Below are positions 1-8,069 of a stretch of DNA of 33,938 nucleotides, in pieces; position 1 is the stretch's first letter; every line of letters begins with the position of its first letter. Below the pieces are notes generated by a model. That model worked only from the letters and a program-made list of their open reading frames with translations, had not been told where the DNA came from and made no database searches. Origin of the DNA: Bacilli bacterium (GTDB lineage Bacteria > Bacillota_I > Bacilli_A > RFN20 > CAG-826); NCBI GenBank assembly GCA_017619815.1, contig JAFZRR010000021.1:1-33938 (forward strand), given 5' to 3'. The translations under genes were made by a program, and so were the position numbers.

Positions 1-304
1 TATCAACGTGGATTGGAAGTCCGGTTTTAACTCCAGGAGCGATGAGTAATGGTTCAACACCGAAAAGTGATTTTAAAGCGAGAATGAGTTCATCATTTAC
101 GCTTGGAACAACACTAGAAAAAATAATGCGTTGTATTTCATTCGCATCAAAACCATTATCCTTGAGTGTTCTTTTAATGACGGATATATATTCGTCACTT
201 GTCTTGGTTGTGTCGACTGTATATGACAGTCTCTTGAGTAGTTGTTCTTCTTTGAAGAACCCCACTCCGATTGTGGTATTACCCACATCAATGCATAAGT
301 TCAT
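1..304 (-). CDS. coaX: Type III pantothenate kinase, N-terminal part (cut by window edge)
   Basis: Probable CoaX, which phosphorylates pantothenate in the first step of coenzyme A synthesis in the cytoplasm. Reading the minus strand from the ATG at 302-304 gives a protein starting MNLCIDVGNTTIGVGFF. The DVGNT phosphate-binding motif at residues 6-10 is the N-terminal signature of type III pantothenate kinases in the ASKHA fold. Later a V-K-T-G-L-P-I segment matches the conserved loop near residue 95. About 101 of an expected roughly 255 residues are in the window, with the C-terminus beyond base 1. The start is fixed by GGAGG five bases upstream of the ATG. It lies 44 bases after leuS on the same strand and is probably co-transcribed with it. 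That gap holds only a weak CCC/GGG mini-hairpin and the ribosome site. Confidence 0.9.
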   Translation of the reverse strand, partial: MNLCIDVGNTTIGVGFFKEEQLLKRLSYTVDTTKTSDEYISVIKRTLKDNGFDANEIQRIIFSSVVPSVNDELILALKSLFGVEPLLIAPGVKTGLPIHVD

Positions 305-348
305 ATTTACCTCCGCTACAATCCCAAATGGGTATCGTGCTATTTAAA

Positions 349-2745
349 CTAAGCAACTACTATATTAACAATTTTGTTTTTAACAACAATGATTTTTTTA
401 ATTTCGTGACCTTCCACGAATTTGATGACGTTTTCTTGAGAAAGAGCAATTTCTTTGGTCTTTTCGTCATCGCTATCTTTTTCAATCTCAATTGTGGCTC
501 TAAGTTTGCCATTCACTGAGACAGCGATTTTCACTGTATTAGCTTCGAGTTTATTTGGATCAAATGTTGGCCAAGATTCAAATGCGATTGTGTTATTATG
601 TCCGAGTTTTTCCCACATCTCTTCACCAATATGTGGTGTGATACAAGAGATGAGTTTCACAAAACCTTCTGCATATCTTCTTGGTAATTTACCAACACGA
701 TAAACTTCATTGATGAAAATCATCATTTGGCTAATTGCAGTGTTGAACGCTAAGATTTCATAATCTTCAGTGACTTTCTTCACTGTTTGGTTATAAACCA
801 AATCGAGTTCTGGGACTTCGTTATCTACGACAAAGTCGCTTTCTAAGATGGCTCTCCAGACTCTTTCTAAGAATCTATGTGCACCTTCAACGCCTTGTTC
901 ACTCCAAGGTTTACTCGCTTCAAGTGGGCCCATGAACATTTCGTATAAGCGTAATGTATCTGCGCCATAATCGCGAACGATGTCACTTGGATTAACGACA
1001 TATTCTGGGAATCTCTTGCCCATCTTGATGCCGTTTGCGCCTAAAATCATTCCTTGGTGAACGAGTTTCTTAAATGGTTCATCAAAGGAAATATAGCCTT
1101 TCTTATAAAGGTATTTGGTCCAAATACGAGAATAGATTAAGTGACCGACTGCGTGTTCTGGTCCACCGATATATAAATCGACAGGTAACCAGTGATCAGC
1201 AAGTTTCTTATCGCAGAATGCATTTTCATTATGTGGATCAACGTATCTTAAGAAGTACCAGCTACTACCTGCACTACCAGGCATTGTAGATGTCTCTCTT
1301 AAGCCGTTTTTACCATTAAGTTGATATTTCTTCCATTCGGAAGCATTTTCAAGCGGAGCCTTGCCGTTATGGCCCTTATAATCATCAAGGACAGGTAAGA
1401 CTAATGGTAATTCTTTATCATCTAAAGCATGGATGGTTCCATCTTCCATATGGACGACAGGTACTGGTTCACCCCAATATCTTTGACGGGCAAAAATCCA
1501 TTCTCTAAATTTATAATTTATTTTCTTTTCACCGATGCCTTTTTCTTTTAAGAAATCGAGCATCTTATTAATAGCGTCTTCTTTATTAAGTCCATTTAAG
1601 AATTCAGAGTTGATATGGAGACCATCATCTTCATAAGCTTCTTTAGAAATATCTCCACCTTCAAGGACTTGAATGATATCTAATCCAAATTTCTTAGCGA
1701 AAGCATAGTCTCTGCTATCATGGGCTGGGACCGCCATAATGGCGCCAGTACCATAAGTGGATAAGACATAGTCAGAAATATAGATTGGAATCTTCTTTCC
1801 GTTTGCGGGATTAATCGCATAAGCACCAGTGAAGACACCAGTCTTTTCTTTATTTAAAGAAGTTCTTTCGAGTTCACTCTTTCTCGCGGCTTCTTCAATA
1901 TATTTATTGACCGCTTCGAGTTGCTCTTTACTCGCAATCTTCTTCACGAGTTCGTGTTCAGGCGCAAGTACGCAATAAGTCGCACCGAAAAGTGTGTCAC
2001 ATCTTGTGGTAAAGACTGTGAACTTTTCATTACTATCGGCGACTTTAAAATCCACTAATGCACCGATTGATTTACCAATCCAGTTTCTTTGGATTTCTTT
2101 TGTAGATTCTGGCCAATCAATTCTATTAAGACCTTCTAATAATTCTTCACCGAATTGGGCTTGGTCGATAACCCATTGTTTTAAGTTCTTACGGATAACT
2201 GGGTATCCACCTCTTTCACTCTTACCATCAATGACTTCGTCATTTGATAAGACGGTACCAAGTTCTTCACACCAGTTCACTGGCATGTCGATATATTTGG
2301 CATAGCCATTGAGGAATAAACCTTTAAAAATCCATTGTGTCCATTTATAGAAACTTGGATCACTTGTGGAAATCACTTTATCCCAGTCATAGTCAAAACC
2401 GAGTTCTTTTAATTGATGGGTGAATGTTTCGATGTTTTTCTTGGTAAAACCTTCAGGATGGTTACCGGTTTGAATCGCATATTGTTCTGCGGGCAAGCCA
2501 AAGGAATCGTATCCCATTGGGTGAAGGACGTTATATCCTTGCATTCTTTTCATACGGGAAACGATATCAGTTGCGGTATATCCTTCTGGGTGACCTGCGT
2601 GGAGGCCTACGCCTGATGGGTATGGGAACATATCAAGCGCGTAAAATTTTGGTTTAGAGAAATCCCAAACATCAGTCTTAAAAGTCTGATGTTCGTCCCA
2701 ATATTTTTGCCATTTTTTCTCTATATTTTTGTAGTCGTAGCTCAT
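349..2745 (-). CDS. leuS: Leucyl-tRNA synthetase
   Basis: Charges tRNA-Leu with leucine, releasing AMP and PPi; cytoplasmic class I synthetase. At 798 residues it is the usual bacterial length. The HIGH-type motif is HAGH (residues 49-52) within a PYPSG...GHPEGYTATD block. The CP1 editing domain follows, with a threonine-rich TTRCDTLFGA stretch near 246-255 and the conserved editing aspartate in AVPAHDSRDYAFA (D343). FREWIFARQRYWGEP (413-427) begins the second half of the catalytic core. The KMSKS loop is unusual, reading KMGKR (574-578) before FPEYVVNPSDIV. The C-terminal anticodon-binding domain and the small terminal domain are complete. A GAGG lies upstream of the chosen ATG. It sits 14 bases after glgA and before coaX, all on the same strand, so it may be read from the glycogen operon promoter. 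Confidence 0.97.
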   Translation of the reverse strand: MSYDYKNIEKKWQKYWDEHQTFKTDVWDFSKPKFYALDMFPYPSGVGLHAGHPEGYTATDIVSRMKRMQGYNVLHPMGYDSFGLPAEQYAIQTGNHPEGFTKKNIETFTHQLKELGFDYDWDKVISTSDPSFYKWTQWIFKGLFLNGYAKYIDMPVNWCEELGTVLSNDEVIDGKSERGGYPVIRKNLKQWVIDQAQFGEELLEGLNRIDWPESTKEIQRNWIGKSIGALVDFKVADSNEKFTVFTTRCDTLFGATYCVLAPEHELVKKIASKEQLEAVNKYIEEAARKSELERTSLNKEKTGVFTGAYAINPANGKKIPIYISDYVLSTYGTGAIMAVPAHDSRDYAFAKKFGLDIIQVLEGGDISKEAYEDDGLHINSEFLNGLNKEDAINKMLDFLKEKGIGEKKINYKFREWIFARQRYWGEPVPVVHMEDGTIHALDDKELPLVLPVLDDYKGHNGKAPLENASEWKKYQLNGKNGLRETSTMPGSAGSSWYFLRYVDPHNENAFCDKKLADHWLPVDLYIGGPEHAVGHLIYSRIWTKYLYKKGYISFDEPFKKLVHQGMILGANGIKMGKRFPEYVVNPSDIVRDYGADTLRLYEMFMGPLEASKPWSEQGVEGAHRFLERVWRAILESDFVVDNEVPELDLVYNQTVKKVTEDYEILAFNTAISQMMIFINEVYRVGKLPRRYAEGFVKLISCITPHIGEEMWEKLGHNNTIAFESWPTFDPNKLEANTVKIAVSVNGKLRATIEIEKDSDDEKTKEIALSQENVIKFVEGHEIKKIIVVKNKIVNIVVA

Positions 2746-2759
2746 AAGCTAACCTCAAG

Positions 2760-4196
2760 TTACTTTCTATTTACTAATTCTTTGTAGACACCGAGATAGT
2801 TCGCTGCGGACTTGGCCCAGGAATTATCTGTGGTAATTGCGTTTTTCATTAATTTCTTAATGAGTGGTTTATTGAACCATGTATCGTACGCATAGATACA
2901 GGTATATTTCATATCGTCTGGATGATAATTATCAAATCCGAAACCATTGGATGTATTTTCATTTCCGGAATCGAAGTTAATAACACTATCTTTTAATCCA
3001 CCAGTTCTTCTCACGATTGGTAACGTGGCATAACGTTGGGCAATCATTTGTCCTAAACCGCATGGTTCGAATAAACTCGGCATCATGAAGAAGTCACTCG
3101 CCGCGTATATTCTATGCGCAAGCGCATCGTTATACCCGATATAGATAGCCATATTATTTGGGAATCTCGCTCTTAACTCTTCGAGTTTGACTTCGTATTG
3201 TCTTTCTCCACTTCCTAAGACAACAACGTTACATCCACGATTGAGGAGTTCTTCCACTGCGGGGAATAAGATATCTAAACCCTTTTGCCATGTAAGTCGA
3301 CTAACGATGGAATAAAGTGGTCTATCGTAGTCATTGATATGTAGCTCTTCAAATAATGCTTTTTTGTTAAGTTGCTTTTTAGACCAGAAGTTTGTTGGTC
3401 CAAAAGGTGCGGCGATAAATGGGTCATGTTCGGGATCAAATTCTAAATAGTCGATACCATTTAAGATTCCGCAGAAATCCCATTCTCTTAGATTAAGAAC
3501 ACCATCGAGGTGCATACCACCTTCTGGAGTTAATAATTCTTGTCTATGTGTTGGAGAAACGGTGGTAATCTTATCCGCATACACAATGCCCGCTTTAAGT
3601 GTGGATACGCGATCCATAAGTCTCACTTTGCCATCATCGAATAAAGATAATGGTAAGTTATATAAATCGCCTAAGGCATCTCTATCAAGCATTCCTTGGA
3701 ATGCTGGATTATGGATTGTCATGACAAACTTTGTATTTTTAAATCCTGGACGGTACCATTCATCTTCCCTACATAAGCATGGGAGCATGCCTGCTTGCCA
3801 GTCATGCACGTGTACGATATCAGGAACTTTCTTTTGTCTGGCCAAGAACTCTCTTGCGGCTAATGCGAAGAAAGCAAATCTTTCACCATCATCACCGTCA
3901 CCATAAAGGTGGTTGCGTTCAAAATACCAGTGTTCAATGAAGTAATATGTGATTCCATCCGCGTATGTGCAATATACTTTTGCCTCATGATGTCTCCAAG
4001 ACATATTGACGACAAAGGAATCGATAAACTTCACTGGAGTTTTGATTGTATTTTTCACTGATTGATAAAATGGGATGATGACCATCACTTCTTCACCAAT
4101 CACAGTAAGTTCTTTAGAAAGAGAATAAACGACGTCCGCTAATCCGCCCGTTTTACAAAATGGACGCGATTCGCTAGCTACCATTGCTATTTTCAT
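2760..4196 (-). CDS. glgA: Glycogen synthase (ADP-glucose type)
   Basis: Transfers glucose from ADP-glucose to the growing alpha-1,4-glucan. It is a GT5-family retaining glycosyltransferase of 478 residues, the usual length. The N-terminal Rossmann domain opens MKIAMVASESRPFCKTGGLADVV. The KTGGLAD motif (15-21) is the ADP-glucose binding loop. The second domain has SRLTWQKGLDIL (family S-R-L-x-x-Q-K-G) and the FEPCGLGQ block with its conserved glutamate and downstream R-x-T-G-G-L. The start codon shares one base with the glgD stop (TAATG), so translation is probably coupled. It is the last glycogen gene of the cluster, with leuS following after 14 bases. Branching enzyme and phosphorylase genes are not in this window. 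Confidence 0.96.
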   Translation of the reverse strand: MKIAMVASESRPFCKTGGLADVVYSLSKELTVIGEEVMVIIPFYQSVKNTIKTPVKFIDSFVVNMSWRHHEAKVYCTYADGITYYFIEHWYFERNHLYGDGDDGERFAFFALAAREFLARQKKVPDIVHVHDWQAGMLPCLCREDEWYRPGFKNTKFVMTIHNPAFQGMLDRDALGDLYNLPLSLFDDGKVRLMDRVSTLKAGIVYADKITTVSPTHRQELLTPEGGMHLDGVLNLREWDFCGILNGIDYLEFDPEHDPFIAAPFGPTNFWSKKQLNKKALFEELHINDYDRPLYSIVSRLTWQKGLDILFPAVEELLNRGCNVVVLGSGERQYEVKLEELRARFPNNMAIYIGYNDALAHRIYAASDFFMMPSLFEPCGLGQMIAQRYATLPIVRRTGGLKDSVINFDSGNENTSNGFGFDNYHPDDMKYTCIYAYDTWFNKPLIKKLMKNAITTDNSWAKSAANYLGVYKELVNRK

Positions 4197-5314
4197 TAAA
4201 TCTTTTCTCCTTGTTTAATAATGAGAATTTTCTCTTTAGAACCCGCTAAGTTTTTCACTTCAGAAACACGGGCTTTTTTATCGACTAAGACGTATTCTAA
4301 TTTCTTATTCTTACCAACGTAAGAACCATAGAATAAGATACAGTTCTTTAAAACAGCACCTTCTTCGACGATAACATCACGAGAAATGATACAATTTTCC
4401 ACTTCACCTTTAATAATTGCACCATTAGCGACAAAGGAGTTTTTCACTTTCGCCTTTGGACCATAAAGTGCTGGAGGGGTATTGTGGCTGGTTGTATAAA
4501 TTGGCCAATTCTCCAAGAATAGTTTTTGACGATTTTCGTATTTTAATAATTCGAATGATTTATCAGCGTAGTCGTAAGAAGAAAGAATTGGAACGACATA
4601 GCCATCAAATTCATAAGCATAAACTGGAATACGGTGATGGTTAATGACATAACTAACCATCTTTCTAAATCCGTATAAGGATGAAACTTTACCGGATAAC
4701 GCTAAAACTTTATCGAATGCTTCACGTGTGAAGATGAAGGTTTCTAAAGAAATGTTTTGTTTCTTGCCTTCACCAACGTTTGCGCGAGAATGTGTAATAA
4801 CGTTGTTCTTGGCGATTTCTAATGAATCGCAGTTTAAGTATTCCTTATCACCGCGATTTGTCTTTGTGTAGACACAGGTGATTTCCGCACCATTTTCTTC
4901 ATGGAATTCAATGAGCTTTCTAAAGTCAAATGACATCAAGAAGAATGTTGGAGCGAGAATGATATAATCAGGATTATTATCTTCGATAATGGAATAATGT
5001 TCTTGGATATTTGCGATATCGGTATTGAATTTTGGTCTATCGAGTAATGGTTCATTTAACAAGATACGTAAGAAACCAGTTCTTGTATTGTTGATCCAAA
5101 TATTACCATCTAAAGTATGGTTTCTAATCGCGGAGATGTTATTTTCCGCAAGGATGACCATTCTATCAATTTCAGAGTTAGAGAAATTGCTTAATGTGAA
5201 GTCCATAAGGCCATAACGGCTTAAGAATGATAAAGAACCAAGGGGTCTGGTTTTGGTTAATTGACCCATGCTTGGAGTGTCGTGCAAATTGCAAATGCCT
5301 AATACTTTACTCAT
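4196..5314 (-). CDS. glgD: GlgD, non-catalytic partner of ADP-glucose pyrophosphorylase
   Basis: Homologue of GlgC that in Firmicutes forms the GlgCD complex and modulates ADP-glucose pyrophosphorylase activity. At 372 residues it has the nucleotidyltransferase fold followed by left-handed beta-helix repeats (IVEEGAVLKNCIL). The N-terminus reads SKVLGICNLHDTPSMGQLTKTRPLGSLSF, so the catalytic GGxGTRL loop present in GlgC is missing, as expected for GlgD. RYGLMDFTLSNFSNSEI matches the family RYRLIDFxLSN block. It lies between glgC (two-base gap) and glgA (one-base overlap). Its GGAGG site lies within the end of glgC, eight bases upstream of the ATG. The assignment rests on the lost motif and the gene order and is firm; the regulatory role is family knowledge. 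Confidence 0.93.
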   Translation of the reverse strand: MSKVLGICNLHDTPSMGQLTKTRPLGSLSFLSRYGLMDFTLSNFSNSEIDRMVILAENNISAIRNHTLDGNIWINNTRTGFLRILLNEPLLDRPKFNTDIANIQEHYSIIEDNNPDYIILAPTFFLMSFDFRKLIEFHEENGAEITCVYTKTNRGDKEYLNCDSLEIAKNNVITHSRANVGEGKKQNISLETFIFTREAFDKVLALSGKVSSLYGFRKMVSYVINHHRIPVYAYEFDGYVVPILSSYDYADKSFELLKYENRQKLFLENWPIYTTSHNTPPALYGPKAKVKNSFVANGAIIKGEVENCIISRDVIVEEGAVLKNCILFYGSYVGKNKKLEYVLVDKKARVSEVKNLAGSKEKILIIKQGEKI

Positions 5315-5316
5315 TT

Positions 5317-6444
5317 TTATTTACCTCCATTAGAAATAAGAACAATTTCATCTTTGCCGAGGTTTATTTCCTCGCCCGCTTCCACGACCACGTCTGGAGC
5401 GATAATGGCATTGTTCACTTTCGCGCCCACTTTAATGCGTGCGCCTCTCATAATGACGCATCTTGTACATTCAGCATCTTCTTCAATAACTGCATCACTA
5501 GAAATGACACAGCTATCAACTTTGCCTAAAATGATTGCGCCTTGGTTAGCAATACTTCTGGTAATGGAACCAACTGGTCCAATATATTGAGGGACACTAT
5601 AAGTGTCTTGTGTATAAATTCTTGTTGTTCTATCGACATCATATAAGTCAAGCATGCCATCGTCTAAAGCGATATCCATGTTGGCTTGATGTAATGAGGC
5701 TAAGGTACCAACATCTCTCCAATAACCTTTAAATCTATAGGCTTGCATCTTTAAGCCATCATTGAGCATCTTTGGAATGATGTTATTACCAAAGTCATGT
5801 TCAGATTTTGGATCAGCAGCATCTTCCACTAAGTATTTGCGGAGAACTTTCCATGTGAACACATACACACCCATAGATGCGAGATTGCTCTTTGGCTGTT
5901 TTGGTTTTTCTTGGAATTCAACGATACGGTCGTTTTTATCCACGGCCATAATACCGAAACGGCTGGCTTCTTTTGGATCGACTTCGATAACGGAAATTGT
6001 CGCATCGGCTTCGGTGTCGATGTGAAGATCGATCATATCGTTATATAAAGTTTTATAAATATGGTCACCAGAAAGGATTAAAACGTATTCTGGATCATTT
6101 TCATCAAGGAAATCTAAGTTTTGTGTAATAGCATCCGCGGTTCCCTTGTACCAGTTAGCACCTTCTTCAGTTTGTCTTGGAGCTAACGAAGTTAAGAGGG
6201 CGTGAACACCATTAAGACCCCACTTCTCACCATTGCCAACATAGGCATCAAGATCGGTGGATTCATATTGAGTTAAAACACCAACGGTATTGATTCCACT
6301 ATTAGCGCAGTTGCTAAGAGGAAAATCAATGATACGATATTTTGCTGCAAAAGATACAGCAGGCTTTGCGGTTTTCTTTGTTAAGGCTTCAAGTCTAGTG
6401 CCTTTACCGCCAGCAAGAATCATGGCTACTACTTTTTTAGACAT
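5317..6444 (-). CDS. glgC: Glucose-1-phosphate adenylyltransferase (ADP-glucose pyrophosphorylase)
   Basis: Makes ADP-glucose and PPi from glucose-1-phosphate and ATP, the committed step of bacterial glycogen synthesis. The N-terminal nucleotidyltransferase domain has ILAGGKGTRLEALTKKTAKP (residues 9-28), then RIIDFPLSNCANSGI, the WYKGTADA block and ILSGDHIY. A C-terminal beta-helix with hexapeptide-like repeats (VISSDAVIEEDAECTRCVI) completes the 375-residue protein. A longer reading from 6465 (MAKGDLT...) is possible. The start at 6444 is preferred because AAAGGAG lies eight bases upstream of it, and because the predicted transcription start falls at about 6464, on top of the upstream ATG. 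It is the first gene of glgC-glgD-glgA(-leuS-coaX). A 16-base dyad lies just upstream of its promoter. Confidence 0.96.
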   Translation of the reverse strand: MSKKVVAMILAGGKGTRLEALTKKTAKPAVSFAAKYRIIDFPLSNCANSGINTVGVLTQYESTDLDAYVGNGEKWGLNGVHALLTSLAPRQTEEGANWYKGTADAITQNLDFLDENDPEYVLILSGDHIYKTLYNDMIDLHIDTEADATISVIEVDPKEASRFGIMAVDKNDRIVEFQEKPKQPKSNLASMGVYVFTWKVLRKYLVEDAADPKSEHDFGNNIIPKMLNDGLKMQAYRFKGYWRDVGTLASLHQANMDIALDDGMLDLYDVDRTTRIYTQDTYSVPQYIGPVGSITRSIANQGAIILGKVDSCVISSDAVIEEDAECTRCVIMRGARIKVGAKVNNAIIAPDVVVEAGEEINLGKDEIVLISNGGK

Positions 6445-6470
6445 AGTTAAATCTCCTTTTGCCATTTACC

Positions 6471-6479
6471 ATTATATCA
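6471..6479 (-). promoter_or_regulatory. Extended -10 promoter of the glgCDA operon
   Basis: Read on the minus strand this is TGATATAAT, a consensus extended -10 (TGnTATAAT). The hexamer about 17 bases upstream (TACCCA) is a poor -35. Initiation about seven bases downstream gives a leader of about 20 bases containing the AAAGGAG of glgC. Confidence 0.65.
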
Positions 6480-6496
6480 AGCACACGCGTATATGG

Positions 6497-6512
6497 GTAT
6501 TGAAAACAATAC
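6497..6512. promoter_or_regulatory. Perfect 16-base dyad upstream of glgC (candidate operator)
   Basis: GTATTG, AAAA, CAATAC: a perfect six-base inverted repeat around four bases. Its near edge is 20 bases upstream of the glgC -10, covering about -33 to -48, where an activator or repressor could bind. A very similar dyad lies in the pfp promoter at 28531-28548. It could also act on the divergent gene at 6551. Confidence 0.4.
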
Positions 6513-6537
6513 TCTTTTTCAAATCTTTACAAAGTTA

Positions 6538-6543
6538 TATGAT
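6538..6543 (+). promoter_or_regulatory. Candidate -10 giving a leaderless mRNA for the gene at 6551
   Basis: TATGAT lies seven bases before the ATG at 6551, so initiation would fall at or next to the start codon. The -35 region is T-rich without a good match. No ribosome binding site is visible before the ATG. Confidence 0.4.
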
Positions 6544-6550
6544 ATTTACC

Positions 6551-7006
6551 ATGAAAGTAAGAGTTCCTGCTTGGCGTTTATTATTAATCCTTCTCGTAGT
6601 CATTATCTTTGGTGCGGGTGTAGTTTTTGGATTTACATTTAATATGTTCCTTAAACCAATCAAAGAATGGGGATGGCAACCATATGCGATTATCGCCATC
6701 TGGTTTGTGATTTCCGCTTTCTTAATTGTGGCCGCTTTACTCGGCTCTTATTACGAGGTTGAGAAAAGATATGTCATCGTTCATAAAGGCGCGCAAAAGC
6801 TCGTTTATAACTATAGCGATGTAGTATATATCGATGAAGAGCAATCTGTGAAGAAAAAGATGGTCTGTTTCTATACTAGACAAGGTCATGCAAGATACTT
6901 AATGTTTGATTCCAAAGGAGTCTTATATAAAGTAATGCTCGCAAACTGCAAGGATCGCTTGAGTAAAGAAGAATTCGAAAGTAGATATCCGAAGGTTAAA
7001 TTATAA
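6551..7006 (+). CDS. Small membrane protein of unknown function
   Basis: I do not recognise this 151-residue protein. It starts with a short basic segment (MKVRVPAWR), followed by two hydrophobic helices at about residues 9-32 and 45-67. A cytosolic tail of about 80 residues is rich in beta-strand-like stretches (YVIVHKGAQKLVYNYSDVVYIDEE). That layout, two helices plus a small beta-rich domain, resembles bacterial PH-like (bPH) membrane proteins, but this is only a guess. The open frame extends upstream to 6290, but that part is antisense to glgC. An in-frame ATG at 6539 lies inside the likely -10, so 6551 is preferred. There is no Shine-Dalgarno sequence. The gene is divergent from glgC and is followed by a terminator at 7027, so it is probably monocistronic. 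Confidence 0.7.
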   Translation: MKVRVPAWRLLLILLVVIIFGAGVVFGFTFNMFLKPIKEWGWQPYAIIAIWFVISAFLIVAALLGSYYEVEKRYVIVHKGAQKLVYNYSDVVYIDEEQSVKKKMVCFYTRQGHARYLMFDSKGVLYKVMLANCKDRLSKEEFESRYPKVKL

Positions 7007-7026
7007 TCCGATAAAAATATGAGTTG

Positions 7027-7058
7027 AGTTCCATATAAAATCTTGGAACTTTTCTTTT
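7027..7058 (+). terminator. Intrinsic terminator of the gene at 6551
   Basis: AGTTCCA (7027-7033) pairs with TGGAACT (7044-7050) around a ten-base loop and is followed by a T-rich run (TTTCTTTT). It begins about 20 bases after the stop codon. Confidence 0.7.
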
Positions 7059-7081
7059 GAAAAATATTTTATAAATCCTTG

Positions 7082-7110
7082 TTGCAACAATCTTTACCTT
7101 GTGGTAAGAT
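7082..7110 (+). promoter_or_regulatory. Promoter of rpmB
   Basis: TTGCAA (7082-7087), a 17-base spacer and TAAGAT (7105-7110) give a good sigma-70 type promoter with a leader of about 22 bases. Two dyads overlap it. TTGTTGCAACAA (7079-7090) is a perfect 12-base palindrome over the -35. AATCTTTACC (7089-7098) pairs with GGTAAGATT (7103-7111), with one bulged base, across the spacer and -10. Confidence 0.75.
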
Positions 7111-7138
7111 TTTCAAAGTGAATTAGGAGGACTACGAT

Positions 7139-7333
7139 ATGTCAAGAGTATGCCCAGTTACAGGAAAAGGACCAGTCAGCGGTAATAACCGTTCTCACTC
7201 ATTAAGAGCGACACGCCGTAGATGGAACTGCAATCTCCAAACCAGAACTGTTGTGGTCGATGGAAAAGAAATGCGCGTCCGCATGTCCACCAGAGCCTAT
7301 CGCAGTCTCAACAAACAATATAAAGAGAGATAA
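7139..7333 (+). CDS. rpmB: Large ribosomal subunit protein bL28
   Basis: Ribosomal protein L28, a basic 64-residue protein of the 50S subunit. It shows the family pattern SRVCPVTGKGPVSGNNRSHS followed by TRRRWNCNLQ and a C-terminal MRVRMSTRAYRSL. The N-terminus has a single cysteine (C5) rather than a CxxC pair, so this looks like the zinc-free form. AGGAGG lies eight bases before the ATG, and a clear promoter and terminator flank the gene, so it is expressed alone. In many Firmicutes rpmB sits convergent to the end of the prpC-prkC-rsgA-rpe operon, and the same arrangement is seen here. Confidence 0.97.
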   Translation: MSRVCPVTGKGPVSGNNRSHSLRATRRRWNCNLQTRTVVVDGKEMRVRMSTRAYRSLNKQYKER

Positions 7334-7349
7334 ACAAATTCCTGATAAT

Positions 7350-7378
7350 AAAAAAGCGACCATCGAGGTCGTTTTTTT
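7350..7378. terminator. Bidirectional intrinsic terminator between rpmB and the 13968-7380 operon
   Basis: CGACC (7357-7361) pairs with GGTCG (7367-7371) around ATCGA, flanked by six A on the left and seven T on the right. It therefore works as a terminator on either strand. It starts about 17 bases after the rpmB stop and lies immediately after the stop of the minus-strand gene at 7380. Confidence 0.9.
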
Positions 7379-7379
7379 G

Positions 7380-8069
7380 TTACCCGTTTACCGCTAAAGC
7401 GATAACTAATAAGGTAAATAATATTTGATTTATTGGAACAAGAAGTACCATGAGCCATTCCGTAAAAGCTACGGGAATGAACTTTGGACGGATGTATTTT
7501 TCGTTTCCTTCTTCGTCCACCGCGACTTGCATTTTGATATTAAAGGATAACCTTGGATTCATAATGAAGACAAACATCACTAATCCCACAACAAAGCAAG
7601 CAATCATAAGAGCTAAAACAAATGGATTTTTAGTTCCTTGATAAATATTAAAGGAAGTTAAACCCACTGCCATCGGTGTGAAGAATGATGCGGCAAATAA
7701 CAAAACCATGACTACAAAATGTACTCTTAGCAATTTAAGAGGCGTGAAGTTAATTCCTAATACCAAGATGGAATAAACTATCCCAGCGATAATTGAAGCC
7801 ACTAAATAGCCGTTTGTCTTAAAATACGCTAATCCGAGAGCAAATAGTCCCATGGAGAAAACCATTGATAAAATCAATGCGACATTCCCAAGGATATTGT
7901 CAGTGAACTTCGATTCGAAATTGAATTCATAAGGAAAACAGTTTCTGACATCATATTGGTTTTCAAATCTCTTTTTATAATTAAAAGAAGATAAGAAGTA
8001 ATAGCAAAGAAATAAAAGAATTGATCCACCCGCTAAGCCGATGAACCAAGCATAATGAATATTAGGCAT
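7380..8069 (-). CDS. Polytopic membrane protein of unknown function
   Basis: Unrecognised 229-residue integral membrane protein. Hydrophobic helices are visible at about residues 8-28, 61-82, 87-107, 115-136, 150-170 and 205-227. That gives six passes, with a polar segment (about 29-58, YKKRFENQYDVRNCFPYEF) after the first helix and an acidic loop (VAVDEEGNEKYIRPKF) before the last. No transporter or enzyme motif is seen. The start codon lies inside the last codons of rpe with an eight-base overlap, so translation is probably coupled. It is the last gene of the eight-gene operon. In Bacillus the corresponding slot after rpe holds thiamine pyrophosphokinase, to which this protein bears no resemblance. 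Confidence 0.8.
   Translation of the reverse strand: MPNIHYAWFIGLAGGSILLFLCYYFLSSFNYKKRFENQYDVRNCFPYEFNFESKFTDNILGNVALILSMVFSMGLFALGLAYFKTNGYLVASIIAGIVYSILVLGINFTPLKLLRVHFVVMVLLFAASFFTPMAVGLTSFNIYQGTKNPFVLALMIACFVVGLVMFVFIMNPRLSFNIKMQVAVDEEGNEKYIRPKFIPVAFTEWLMVLLVPINQILFTLLVIALAVNG

Noticed and set aside
308..345. CCC-ATTT-GGG mini-hairpin between leuS and coaX as a terminator or attenuator
   Set aside because: A three-base stem is too short, no T-run follows, and the coaX ribosome site comes right after it.
5227..5529. Open frame on the plus strand opposite glgC/glgD
   Set aside because: Shadow of the real genes; no ribosome site and no recognisable protein features. The same holds for the other long antisense frames, such as 1994-2305, 3562-3906, 24264-24641 and 31225-31566.
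6445..6465. Longer glgC start (MAKGDLT...)
   Set aside because: This stretch contains the ribosome binding site of the downstream ATG and begins at the predicted transcription start.
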